Assembly: GCA_934631005.1 (NCBI GenBank)
Contig: CAKTXA010000007.1
Span: 1 to 64,000, forward strand
DNA: 64,000 nucleotides
Source of the DNA: an uncultured Oscillospiraceae bacterium
GTDB taxonomy: Bacteria; Bacillota; Clostridia; Oscillospirales; Oscillospiraceae
Direction of reading: 5' to 3'
Shown here one piece after another: positions 8,401-14,989 of this stretch. Position numbers and translations under genes: made by a program. A model generated the notes under the pieces. It did no database searches, was not told the origin of the DNA, and worked only from the letters and a program-made list of their open reading frames with translations. How positions within the stretch are numbered: position 1 is the stretch's first letter; every line of letters begins with the position of its first letter.

Positions 8401-9208
8401 CAAGGATATGGGTAACGGCCAGGGCGCAATCATCCGCCTGGGTGAGGTTGACGCAGATGCGACGCTCACGATCAAAAACAACACCGCCAGCGGCACGCTG
8501 AATTTCAAGGATGACCGCGCGATCAAGGCAAATTCCGTTGCGGACGAAACAAAGACCAATATCAGCAACAATAACTGGGCGTCTCTGACGGTGAACGACA
8601 AGAAGATGGAGGATACGAAGTCCACCGGCGGCAGCTCTTATGGCAGCCGGATCAACAAAAAGACTGAGGACGTGCAGGACGAGCTGGACTTTGCGGACGT
8701 CTCCGAGCGCGACTACTACTATGACGCCGTCAAGTGGGCCGCCGAAAACGGCATCGCCTCCGGCGTGAGCAGCACGCGCTTCGGCCCGGGCCTCGACTGC
8801 ACGCGCGGCCAGACCATGACGTTCCTCTGGCGCGCCATGGACGAGCCGGAGCCTGAGACGCTCGCGTCCTCGCTCACCGACGTGATGTCGGGCAGCTACT
8901 ACTACAAGGCCGTCCTGTGGGCCATGCAGGAGGGCGTGACCACCGGCGTGGGCAGCGGCCTCTTCGCGCCCGACAAGACCGTCACGCGCGGCCAGTTCGT
9001 GACGTTCCTGTACCGTCTGGCGAACGCGTCCGGCAGCGGCGAGCATCCGTTCACGGACGTCCCCGCGGGCTCCTACTATGAAGCCGCCATCGCCTGGGCC
9101 TACAGCGAGGGCATCACCACCGGCACCGGCAGCACGACCTTCTCCCCCGACGCCCCCTGCACCAGAGCCCAGATCATCACGTTCCTGTACCGGTATTTCG
9201 GGAAATAA
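5471..9208 (+). CDS. Large surface protein: beta-helix repeats plus three SLH domains
   Basis: 1245-residue exported protein. The signal peptide is about residues 1-25 (MKKR, hydrophobic core, ALA-ET). The body is rich in short beta-strand units such as DNVTVTNSEFTG and ITNNTFKDM, typical of right-handed parallel beta-helices. Three modules start with a V-G-x-x-x-[YF]-x-[ST]-[LV]-x-x-A motif near residues 30, 345 and 697. Three SLH domains at about 1073-1125, 1135-1185 and 1194-1245 (FADVSERDYY, LTDVMSGSYY, FTDVPAGSYY) should anchor it to secondary cell-wall polymer. The start ATG 5471 has GGGAGGA 7 nt upstream; the frame extends further upstream but without signal-peptide character. The ligand is unknown. 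Confidence 0.9.
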   Translation: MKKRILATILALVLALSLLPTAALAETGKPVMVGENGYDTLSKAIAAAGPDADGVITYTITGKVEIDSVNSTWIQVLKDGLTNVTAVAFVGASDDAEIVIKNSTSVLADQKYNIDVSFTGLTLSHPNGEWVGDLGHTTNYFACVLRNTGAADNTVTYTNCTFPNGVCNNQYGKTVFDHCKFTNETSEKSNLWNYGGETKVENCSFTGKRGIKMYNEGTLATPPSIEIKNTTFTGMSEKAAIVVSKASDVTLDNVDATDCTVGLLQKDIEGSSGDQKITIPVNGTGISGEFNVTGTIAETVAENEFNISEGTLTAADGTSTVTLDPTYLAPGTSLGEDGTVAKLPVAKVGEEEFSSLTDAFAALTAENHTLTLVDENAWDAATPVYWKTNGAWTAAAKLTDALTAAYIANAGAITIVCRPGADVGTMTHGHVADDLTIYGNNAYISGGECDLEVDTFKFDRATGMNSNSGELLTKDITITAYELDNLGVWGQRSTTHTVNINLNDCDGKDNVTPNVQRVYISGTSGVNNITVTGCDFLTKATALYSNANGSVVIDGCTFTDSQAPINFNHKANGTQTVTVKNSRLTRCGDNGEWKAFAAPIRFVNSGGGTQNAAVEDCTITDTVGNNGDILLGDGRTGKASHDVTLTVTSTAADVQAQQPGYYAADGTVDAAGKVSKTTVPVSETPTTIALTSEEFKLAEVGGTQYNSVAEAITAAQSGSKTITLLTADTALVQSILDGQYGSIDGLTIELAGGNYGAIQLGRATKYEGSNTEYKLKNETKTVAEIKEIIAAHPNGGAGVPQYTRNMNNITLKAADGAAVNVSGMTAFGGKVADSAHYDGYDYVVDRATPNNNTCYYITQKWNNVTFEGLTFTAPVNIEAFESGSEINDLKFKNCTFTVNDDSAQNRCLRLATGGNCKSGGLAVDGCKFTDGFEGVLTIGTKNVTVTNSEFTGITKNAIDLIVGADGYGDVTITNNTFKDMGNGQGAIIRLGEVDADATLTIKNNTASGTLNFKDDRAIKANSVADETKTNISNNNWASLTVNDKKMEDTKSTGGSSYGSRINKKTEDVQDELDFADVSERDYYYDAVKWAAENGIASGVSSTRFGPGLDCTRGQTMTFLWRAMDEPEPETLASSLTDVMSGSYYYKAVLWAMQEGVTTGVGSGLFAPDKTVTRGQFVTFLYRLANASGSGEHPFTDVPAGSYYEAAIAWAYSEGITTGTGSTTFSPDAPCTRAQIITFLYRYFGK

Positions 9209-9215
9209 AAATGAG

Positions 9216-9252
9216 AAAACACGGTGTTTCCGAGAGGGAACACCGTGTTTTT
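9216..9252 (+). terminator. Intrinsic terminator after SLH gene
   Basis: AAAACACGGTGTTTCC (9216-9231) pairs with GGAACACCGTGTTTT (9238-9252) with one bulge; more T residues follow at 9257-9263. Confidence 0.88.
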
Positions 9253-9277
9253 GACGTTTTTTTGAGCGGTTCTGTTA

Positions 9278-9650
9278 TTCGTCGTAACGTAGGGGCGGGG
9301 CTTGCCCCGCCCGTTGGCAGGCAGCGGTGGCTTTTGTGCGTACCGCAGCGCAGTAGGCACCCTATACCTTCCCCTGGGGGCCGATTCCCCCTATCAGGGG
9401 GAAATGTCCCGAAGGGACAAAGAGGGTAGGGACAGGTGCCCCCGAAGGGGGCGGATGAGGGTCGGGGAGCACTTGCGAATAGCTTAGCATGCACATCAAA
9501 ACGCAACTGCTCCCCGACCCTCATCAGTCTGCTCCGCAGACAGCTTCCCCCAGGGGAAGCCAAGGGGCCCTCAGCAAATCGGCACTGCGGCAAAGGAACG
9601 ATATTGCGTACCGGCGGGAGGGGCAAGCCCCTCCCCTACATTACGACTAA
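9278..9650. repeat. Palindromic intergenic element, family 1 copy C (complete)
   Basis: A 373-bp copy with both termini: TTCGTCGTAACGTAGGGG at 9278 and CCCCTACATTACGACTAA ending 9650. The left arm carries a different insert from copy B (TTCCCCCTATCAGGGGGAA, GTCCCGAAGGGAC and GCCCCCGAAGGGGGC hairpins). The right arm has the CAGTCTGCTCCGCAGACAGC module. It lies between the SLH terminator and the convergent ModE-like gene. Confidence 0.88.
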
Positions 9651-9677
9651 GAGGTCGGTGCAGGCGAAGGGGGCGCT

Positions 9678-10025
9678 TCACAAAAACTCCTGAAACTTCT
9701 CCTCAAACAGCGGCTTGGCCAATGCGCGCAGCTCGGCGCAGTAGGCGTCGTAGGCAGCCAGCAGCGACTGGGCCTCGGGGGTTAGGGTGGCGCCGCCGCC
9801 GTGGCGGCCGCCGGTGGTGGAGTGGAGCAGCTTGAAGCCGAGCTCATTTTCTGAGGTTTTTAAGATCGTCCATGCCTTGGAGTAGGCCATGCCCATGCTG
9901 GCGGCGGCGGAGCGGAGCGAACGGTGCTCCTGCACGTTTTTCAGCAGTACGGCCACGCCTGGCCCAAAGCATTTTTCTTCCCGAAAGATCCGGACGGAGA
10001 TCACGGGGTGTAAGTTCTTTTCCAT
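9678..10025 (-). CDS. ModE-like winged-helix transcriptional regulator
   Basis: 115-residue LysR/ModE N-terminal type helix-turn-helix protein without a molybdate-binding domain. The HTH region (about residues 25-60) reads LRSAAASMGMAYSKAWTILK. It is followed by the characteristic Gly-rich wing and LTPEA segment (TTGGRHGGGATLTPEAQ). Stand-alone ModE_N proteins commonly control molybdenum-enzyme genes. It is divergent from yqeC-yqeB-selD, which fits local control of that locus. ATG 10025 is chosen because a good promoter ends 7 nt upstream; an in-frame upstream extension would overlap that promoter. No Shine-Dalgarno site precedes the ATG, suggesting a leaderless mRNA. Confidence 0.85.
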   Translation of the reverse strand: MEKNLHPVISVRIFREEKCFGPGVAVLLKNVQEHRSLRSAAASMGMAYSKAWTILKTSENELGFKLLHSTTGGRHGGGATLTPEAQSLLAAYDAYCAELRALAKPLFEEKFQEFL

Positions 10026-10032
10026 GTGTTCG

Positions 10033-10061
10033 ATTATAGCGGATTTTTCCCCGCGCGGCAA
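10033..10061 (-). promoter_or_regulatory. Promoter of ModE-like gene (leaderless)
   Basis: On the minus strand TTGCCG (10061-10056) and TATAAT (10038-10033) are 17 bp apart. Only 7 nt (CGAACAC) separate the -10 box from the ATG, so transcription should begin at or next to the start codon. Confidence 0.78.
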
Positions 10062-10079
10062 GGGCTGTGTGCAGATCAA

Positions 10080-10108
10080 TTGACGTTTTTTCACGAATGT
10101 GCTATCTT
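10080..10108 (+). promoter_or_regulatory. Promoter of yqeC-yqeB-selD locus
   Basis: TTGACG (10080-10085) and TATCTT (10103-10108), spacer 17 bp. It lies back to back with the ModE-like gene promoter; the -35 boxes are 18 bp apart, so a regulator bound between them could affect both. Confidence 0.7.
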
Positions 10109-10138
10109 AAACCTGAAAAAGCGAGGGGAGGCGGCGTG

Positions 10139-10810
10139 ATGGAGCTGGCAAAGGCACTGTGCATTCAGCCCGGCGTGACGGCCATCATCGGCTCGGGCGG
10201 CAAGACGTCCGCGATGCTGCGGCTGGCGCGGGAGCTGGGCCGGGCTGCACGCGTGATCGTGTGCACGTCCACCCGCATCCTGCCGCCCGAGGGCCTGCCG
10301 CTGCTGCAGGAGCCTGACGCTGAGCGTGCGGCGGAAATTTTGGAAAGCGAGCGCATCCTGTGCGCCGGCACGCCCGCGGAAAAGGGCAAGCTCGCTGCGC
10401 CGGGGCTGGCGTTTTCACAGCTGGCGGCGCTGGCGGAGTACGTGCTGGTGGAGGCCGACGGCTCCAAACGGCTGCCGGTCAAGGCGCACGCGGCGTATGA
10501 GCCGGTCATCCCGCCGGAGGCGAACCAGACGGTCTGCGTATTCGGCCTGTCGGGAGTGGGCCTGCCCATCTGCGAGGCGGCGCACCGCGCCGAATTATAC
10601 GCGAAAAACCTGAACGTCTCACCCGAGACGATCCTTACGCCGCAGCTGGCGGCGGCGCATCTGAACCTGGAGGGGCTGCACACGCGCGTGCTGCTCAATC
10701 AGGCGGACGTGCCCGGCGGGCGCGATGCGGCGCGGGCGATGGCGGAACTTATACAGACGCCGGTGTGTATGGCGTCACTGAGAGAGGAGTGGGCAGAATG
10801 CTTGTCCTGA
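10139..10810 (+). CDS. yqeC: Selenium cofactor biosynthesis protein YqeC
   Basis: 223-residue YqeC-family protein, thought to act in making the labile selenium-containing molybdenum cofactor of selenium-dependent molybdenum hydroxylases. A P-loop-like IIGSGGKTSAM lies at residues 16-26, and VLVEADGSKRLPVKAH, typical of the family, follows near residue 101. The start is ATG 10139 with GAGGGGAGG upstream. It is the first gene of a run continuing into yqeB (13-nt overlap) and selD. The biochemical step has not been firmly established for this family, so the role is by association. Confidence 0.9.
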   Translation: MELAKALCIQPGVTAIIGSGGKTSAMLRLARELGRAARVIVCTSTRILPPEGLPLLQEPDAERAAEILESERILCAGTPAEKGKLAAPGLAFSQLAALAEYVLVEADGSKRLPVKAHAAYEPVIPPEANQTVCVFGLSGVGLPICEAAHRAELYAKNLNVSPETILTPQLAAAHLNLEGLHTRVLLNQADVPGGRDAARAMAELIQTPVCMASLREEWAECLS

Positions 10811-11595
10811 TCCGGGGCGCGGGCGATCTTGCCAGCGGCATTGCGCTGCGGCTGTGGCGCTCGCATATGCAGGTCGTGATGACCGACCTGCCGCAGCCGA
10901 CCGCCATCCGGCGGACGGTGTGCTTTTCGCAGGCCATCGTCTACGGAAGCACGCAGGTGGAGGGCGTGACATCGGTGCGCGCCGAAACACAGGCGGATGT
11001 TGAACGGGCGCTGGCCGGCGGCGTCATCCCGGTGCTGGCGGATGAGACGATGCAGTGCCTTTCGTGGCTGCATCCCGACGTGCTGGTGGATGCGGTGCTG
11101 GCCAAGCGCAATCTTGGCACCAAAATTACAGACGCGCCGCTCGTCATCGGTGTGGGCCCCGGCTTTACGGCGGGGGAGGACTGCCGGTGCGTCATCGAGA
11201 CGATGCGCGGGCATACGCTGGGGCGGGTCATCCGCACGGGCGCGGCCATCCCGAATACGAACATCCCCGGTCTCATCGGCGGCTACGCCGGGGAGCGTGT
11301 GCTGCGCGCGCCGAAGGCCGGTATTTTTGAGCAGAAGCTGGAGATCGGCGCGATGGTACAGGCGGGCGACGTGGCCGGGATCGTGGACGGCGAGCCGATG
11401 TGCTGCACGATCGCGGGCGTTCTGCGCGGCATCCTGCCGGACGGCACGCCGGTGCACAAGGGCATGAAGTCGGGCGATGTGGACCCGCGCGGCGACGCCT
11501 CGGCGTGCTACACCGCGTCGGACAAGGCCATCGCCATCGGCGGCGGCGTGCTGCAGGCAATTTTGGAATATACGGGCGTTTTGAAGGAGAGATAA
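10798..11595 (+). CDS. yqeB: YqeB-type selenium-dependent molybdenum hydroxylase maturation protein
   Basis: 265-residue protein of the YqeB/EF2563 family found beside selD and selenium-dependent xanthine dehydrogenase-like hydroxylases. The N-terminus is a Rossmann-like VLIRGAGDLASGIALRL. The middle contains the DAVLAKRNLGTKI and VIGVGPGFTAGEDC segments typical of the family. The C-terminal part (GIFEQKLEIGAMVQAGDVAGIV) resembles a lipoyl/biotinyl-like fold. ATG 10798 has GAGAGGAG upstream. It overlaps yqeC by 13 nt and ends 2 nt before selD, indicating tight co-translation. No molybdenum hydroxylase structural gene is in this window. Confidence 0.92.
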   Translation: MLVLIRGAGDLASGIALRLWRSHMQVVMTDLPQPTAIRRTVCFSQAIVYGSTQVEGVTSVRAETQADVERALAGGVIPVLADETMQCLSWLHPDVLVDAVLAKRNLGTKITDAPLVIGVGPGFTAGEDCRCVIETMRGHTLGRVIRTGAAIPNTNIPGLIGGYAGERVLRAPKAGIFEQKLEIGAMVQAGDVAGIVDGEPMCCTIAGVLRGILPDGTPVHKGMKSGDVDPRGDASACYTASDKAIAIGGGVLQAILEYTGVLKER

Positions 11596-11597
11596 CG

Positions 11598-12638
11598 ATG
11601 GCGGAATCGGAGGTCAAGCTGACAAAGCTTGCAAAATGCGCCGGGTGCGGCGCCAAGGTGGGCGCGGGCGTGCTGGCGCAGCTTTTGGAGGGCATCCGCG
11701 TGCACAGTGACCCGAACCTGCTCGTGGGCTTTGACAAGAGCGACGACGCGTCGGTCTACCGCGTGTCGGACGAGCTGGCGCTGGTGCAGACGGTGGACTT
11801 TTTCCCGCCCATCGCCGATGACCCGTATACCTTCGGCCAGATCGCGGCGACGAACGCGCTGTCGGATGTGTACGCCATGGGCGGCGAGCCGAAGCTGTGC
11901 CTGAACATCATGGCCATCCCCGAAAATATGCCGCGCGAGGCGGTGCACGCGCTGCTGCGCGGCGGGTATGATAAGGTGTATGAAGCGGGCGCGCTCATCA
12001 CGGGCGGCCACTCGATCCTGGATGACGAGCCGAAGTACGGCCTGGCCGTGACGGGCTTTGTGCATCCTGACCGTGTGCTCACAAACGCCGGGGCAAGGCC
12101 CGGCGACGTGCTGTTCCTCACGAAGCCCATCGGCATCGGCGTGCTGACGACGGCCGGTAAGGCGGAGCTTTTGCGCGCGGACGATCAGGAGCTGTGCGTC
12201 AAGCTGATGACCACGCTCAACAAGGCCGCGCGCGACGTGATGGTCAAATACCGCGTGCACGCCTGCACGGACGTGACGGGCTTTGGCCTGCTGGGCCACG
12301 GCAGCGAGATGGCGCAGGGGAGCGGCGTGCGGCTGACCATCCGGGCGAAGGATGTGCCGGTTCTGGAGCACGCGATCGACTTTGCGCGCGACGGCATTTT
12401 GCCCGCGGGCATGTACCGCAACCGCGCGTTTGCCGAGCACACGGTGGACGCGGGCGATACGGAGCGGGCGCTGCAGGATATTTTCTACGATCCGCAGACG
12501 GCGGGCGGGCTGCTGCTGGCGGTCGACCCCACGGACGCGGACGCGCTGGAGCGCGAGCTGCTGTCGGCGCTGCCGTATGCGCGGCGTATCGGCACGGCGG
12601 AGGATTATTCCGGCGGCGCGTACATCCGGCTGGTGTGA
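11598..12638 (+). CDS. selD: Selenide, water dikinase SelD
   Basis: 346-residue enzyme that makes selenophosphate from selenide and ATP, the selenium donor for selenocysteine, selenouridine and labile Se cofactor. Cys17 and Lys20 in CAGCGAK occupy the positions of the E. coli catalytic pair. The codon for residue 17 is TGC, so this is the Cys form and not a selenoprotein. The Asp/Gly-rich nucleotide loop (DKSDDASVYR) and the AIR-synthase-like C-terminal GFGLLGHGSEMAQ and DPQTAGGLLLAV segments are present. The GATAACG context places the ATG 2 nt after yqeB. No selA or selB is seen in the window, so the neighbours favour the labile cofactor route. Confidence 0.96.
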   Translation: MAESEVKLTKLAKCAGCGAKVGAGVLAQLLEGIRVHSDPNLLVGFDKSDDASVYRVSDELALVQTVDFFPPIADDPYTFGQIAATNALSDVYAMGGEPKLCLNIMAIPENMPREAVHALLRGGYDKVYEAGALITGGHSILDDEPKYGLAVTGFVHPDRVLTNAGARPGDVLFLTKPIGIGVLTTAGKAELLRADDQELCVKLMTTLNKAARDVMVKYRVHACTDVTGFGLLGHGSEMAQGSGVRLTIRAKDVPVLEHAIDFARDGILPAGMYRNRAFAEHTVDAGDTERALQDIFYDPQTAGGLLLAVDPTDADALERELLSALPYARRIGTAEDYSGGAYIRLV

Positions 12639-12647
12639 GGTGACGGG

Positions 12648-12989
12648 ATGCTGCGATATATCATTGACCCCGAGGACGAGCTGCGGCTAGATGGCGGCGT
12701 GATCGGCATTTTCAGCGGCGCGCGGATGATGACGTTTGACGTCCACGATGTGCGCGCGGCGGACACGGTGCGGCAGATGCCGGTGGACAAGACCCGGCAG
12801 GACGCGCTGCGGTTCGTGGCCGTGGACGCGCTGCTCGGGCGGGAATATGAGGTGTTCGTGCCGGAGCGGCACCGCGATTTTGCGGCGTTTTCCGCCGCGC
12901 TCACCGCGGCGCGCCCGGAGCTGAATGCCGCGCAGGAGGGTGTTTTTACCCCGCCCGCATGCGACGGCAACGGACATCATTTTGATTAA
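12648..12989 (+). CDS. Conserved-looking hypothetical protein in selD operon
   Basis: 113-residue soluble protein not recognised by family. The sequence starts MLRYIIDPEDELRLDGGVIGIFSGARMM and ends in a HHFD tail. No membrane segment, signal peptide or cysteine cluster is visible apart from one Cys near the end. It begins 9 nt after selD with a GAGGTGACGGG context and is followed by two more small genes. High third-position GC and the short spacing support a real gene. The position suggests, without proving, a part in selenium or molybdenum handling. Confidence 0.62.
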   Translation: MLRYIIDPEDELRLDGGVIGIFSGARMMTFDVHDVRAADTVRQMPVDKTRQDALRFVAVDALLGREYEVFVPERHRDFAAFSAALTAARPELNAAQEGVFTPPACDGNGHHFD

Positions 12990-13041
12990 CGTATCGTTTT
13001 TGCGGCTTCTGCACAGACTATCCCGAAAGGGAGGTGTGCAG

Positions 13042-13188
13042 ATGAAGCGCAAACGGCGTGAGCGGGCGGAGCAGATCGTGCAGAGCATCGTGCAGCAGCC
13101 CGCGAGCGATACCGACCCGCAGGGCAGCTGGACCGGGAAGCCGGAAAATGAGGACGAGATCCCTGTACAGGACGCGGACGATCTGTAA
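13042..13188 (+). CDS. Small acidic-tailed protein (48 aa)
   Basis: A 48-residue ORF with strong Shine-Dalgarno site GGGAGGTG upstream of ATG 13042. The N-terminal half is basic (MKRKRRERAEQ) and the C-terminal half acidic, ending IPVQDADDL. The tail DPQGSWTGKPENEDEIPVQ resembles small uncharacterised clostridial proteins with a DPxGSYTG..PVQDxDDL layout, as I recall them. Function unknown. Confidence 0.7.
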   Translation: MKRKRRERAEQIVQSIVQQPASDTDPQGSWTGKPENEDEIPVQDADDL

Positions 13189-13247
13189 CTGTGTCAACAC
13201 CCCGCCATCCGGCGGGTGTTCATAGCAAGGAAACGGAGGAACATAGC

Positions 13248-13496
13248 ATGACAAAAACCATTTTGAACATCGAAGGCATGCAGTGCGGCATGTGCGAATC
13301 GCACGTGAACGACGCCATCCGCAACAATTTTGTGGTGAAAAAGGTCACGTCCTCGCACGCGAAGAACCGCACCGAGATCCTCAGCGAGCAGCCGCTCGAC
13401 GAGCAGAAGCTCCGCGAGGTCATCGACAAGACCGGCTACACCCTCACGGGCCTCACGTCCGAGCCGTATGAAAAGAAGGGCCTGTTCCACAGATAA
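13248..13496 (+). CDS. Heavy-metal-associated (HMA) domain protein
   Basis: 82-residue single-domain protein with the ferredoxin-like HMA fold signature GMQCGMCESHV near residues 10-20 (metal-binding CxxC). It resembles copper chaperones of the CopZ type, but the second half is atypical (EILSEQPLDEQKLREVIDKTGYTL). ATG 13248 has GGAGGAAC upstream. An imperfect GC-rich hairpin (13196-13220) separates it from the 48-aa gene, and a strong terminator follows. The metal cannot be told from sequence. Confidence 0.85.
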   Translation: MTKTILNIEGMQCGMCESHVNDAIRNNFVVKKVTSSHAKNRTEILSEQPLDEQKLREVIDKTGYTLTGLTSEPYEKKGLFHR

Positions 13497-13502
13497 AAAA
13501 CT

Positions 13503-13542
13503 GTATCCCCGTCCGGCCCGCCGGATGGGGATACTATTTTTT
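13503..13542 (+). terminator. Intrinsic terminator after HMA gene
   Basis: GTATCCCCGTCCGG (13503-13516) pairs with CCGGATGGGGATAC (13521-13534) with one G-T wobble, followed by TATTTTTT. It closes the yqeC-to-HMA gene run. Confidence 0.9.
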
Positions 13543-13613
13543 GCGGAGGACTACAAAAACAGGCAGAACCATGATATACTGTCTATAATCACGGTAAAAG
13601 GGGAGATTTGGCA

Positions 13614-14444
13614 ATGAGCCGGGCAGACGAGATCTACATTCAGACATGCAGGCAGATTTTAGACCACGGCGTGTGGGATACCGACCGCCCCGTCCGTCCG
13701 CATTGGGAGGACGGCACGCCCGCGCACACCATCAAGCAGTTCTGCGTGGTGAACCGCTACGACCTGCGCGAGGAATTCCCCATTATGACGCTGCGCAGGA
13801 CGTATTACAAGTCCTGCATTCAGGAGCTTTTGTGGATCTGGCAGAAAAAGTCCAACAAAATTTCCGAGCTGGGCAGCCATATCTGGGACAGCTGGGCGGG
13901 CCCCGACGGCACCATCGGCAAGGCCTACGGCTATCAGCTCGGCGTCAAGCACATCTACCCCGAGGGCGAGTTCGATCAGGTCGACCGCGTGCTGTATGAC
14001 CTCAAGCACAACCCCACCTCGCGCCGCATCCTCACGAATATTTTTAACCACCACGACCTGCATGAGATGGGGCTGGCGCCGTGCGCCTACTCCATGACGT
14101 TTAACGTCAGCGGCAATACGCTGAGCGCCATCTTAAATCAGCGCAGTCAGGATATGCTCACGGCCAACAACTGGAACGTGGTGCAGTACGCAGTGCTGGT
14201 GCACATGATGGCGCAGGTGTCGGGGCTGGAGGCGGGCGAGCTGGTGCACGTCATCGCCGACTGCCATATCTATGACCGCCACGTGCCGCTGGTGGAGAAG
14301 ATGCTGAAAAACCCGCAGTTTGACGCGCCGACGTTCGTGATGGACAAGTCGATCACGAATTTCTACGACTTTACGGCCGACAGCTTCCGCATGGAAAACT
14401 ACCGGTATAACGACTTCGCCGACCCCATCCCGGTGGCGATCTGA
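13614..14444 (+). CDS. thyA: Thymidylate synthase ThyA
   Basis: 276-residue folate-dependent thymidylate synthase converting dUMP to dTMP with methylenetetrahydrofolate. The catalytic Cys157 lies in GLAPCAYSMTFNV. The dUMP-binding QRSQDMLTANNWNVVQYA and C-terminal HIYDRHVP segments are conserved. Start ATG 13614 is preferred over TTG 13608 because GGGGAGA is 7 nt upstream of the former and only 1 nt from the latter. A possible -10 (TATAAT, 13584-13589) lies just upstream but I see no convincing -35. folA follows 9 nt downstream, regenerating the dihydrofolate produced. Confidence 0.96.
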   Translation: MSRADEIYIQTCRQILDHGVWDTDRPVRPHWEDGTPAHTIKQFCVVNRYDLREEFPIMTLRRTYYKSCIQELLWIWQKKSNKISELGSHIWDSWAGPDGTIGKAYGYQLGVKHIYPEGEFDQVDRVLYDLKHNPTSRRILTNIFNHHDLHEMGLAPCAYSMTFNVSGNTLSAILNQRSQDMLTANNWNVVQYAVLVHMMAQVSGLEAGELVHVIADCHIYDRHVPLVEKMLKNPQFDAPTFVMDKSITNFYDFTADSFRMENYRYNDFADPIPVAI

Positions 14445-14453
14445 GGGCGCGGT

Positions 14454-14960
14454 ATGGAGCTGATCGTCAATGTAACGGAGAACTGGGGCATCGGCTGCAA
14501 GGACCGGCTGCTCGTGGCCATCTCCGCGGACTTAAAGCGCTTTCGCGCGCTCACAACGGGAAAGACCGTGATTTTAGGCCGCCGGACGCTCGCGACCTTC
14601 CCGGGCGGACGGCCGCTCAAAAACCGCGAGAATATCGTGCTCACGCGCGATCCGGCCTTTTCGGCCGAGGGTGCGCTGGCGGCGCACGATCTTGCGGAGC
14701 TGTTCGCGCTGCTGCGCGGCAAAAATACGGACGATGTGTGCGTCATCGGCGGGGCGAGCGTATATGAGCAGCTGCTGCCGTACTGCGCGCGCGCCCGCGT
14801 GACCAAAACGTATATCACCGCAGACGCCGACCGCTTTTTCCCTGATCTTGACGTATTGCCCGACTGGCAGGTCGAGCAGACGTCCGATGTGCAGGAGGAA
14901 AACGGCGTGCGCTTTGCGTATATTGACTATGTGAACCTGCATCCCGCGCCCATGGCGTGA
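14454..14960 (+). CDS. folA: Dihydrofolate reductase
   Basis: 168-residue NADPH-dependent reductase. The N-terminus MELIVNVTENWGIGCKDRLLV gives the substrate-binding strand. KTVILGRRTLATFPGG and VCVIGGASVYEQLLPYC match the cofactor and GG motifs of the family. It sits in the classical thyA-folA pair with 9-nt spacing, and the same transcript probably continues into the helicase gene. Confidence 0.93.
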   Translation: MELIVNVTENWGIGCKDRLLVAISADLKRFRALTTGKTVILGRRTLATFPGGRPLKNRENIVLTRDPAFSAEGALAAHDLAELFALLRGKNTDDVCVIGGASVYEQLLPYCARARVTKTYITADADRFFPDLDVLPDWQVEQTSDVQEENGVRFAYIDYVNLHPAPMA

Positions 14961-14989
14961 CGCAGGCGACGAAGGAACGGAAGAGAAGT

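Noticed and set aside
5282..9046. A 1254-codon open frame on the minus strand opposite the SLH surface gene
   Set aside because: It is a mirror of a highly GC-biased coding gene: the plus-strand frame has signal peptide, beta-helix and SLH domains, while the antisense product has no recognisable domain and no ribosome site.
9290..9690. Short ORFs inside family 1 repeats considered as small genes
   Set aside because: The same translated fragments recur in every repeat copy and on both strands, as expected from the repeat sequence itself; no ribosome sites support them.
11598..12638. Possible selenocysteine SelD (in-frame TGA)
   Set aside because: The codon at residue 17 is TGC (Cys) and no in-frame TGA occurs within the gene.
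13196..13220. Hairpin before the HMA gene considered as a terminator or riboswitch
   Set aside because: The stem is GC-rich but has one bulge and no T-run, and no larger conserved fold is visible; left as a mention in the HMA entry.
13614..14444. ThyA active site PCAY instead of PCH regarded as a defect
   Set aside because: The residue after the catalytic Cys varies among thymidylate synthases, and the rest of the active site is intact.
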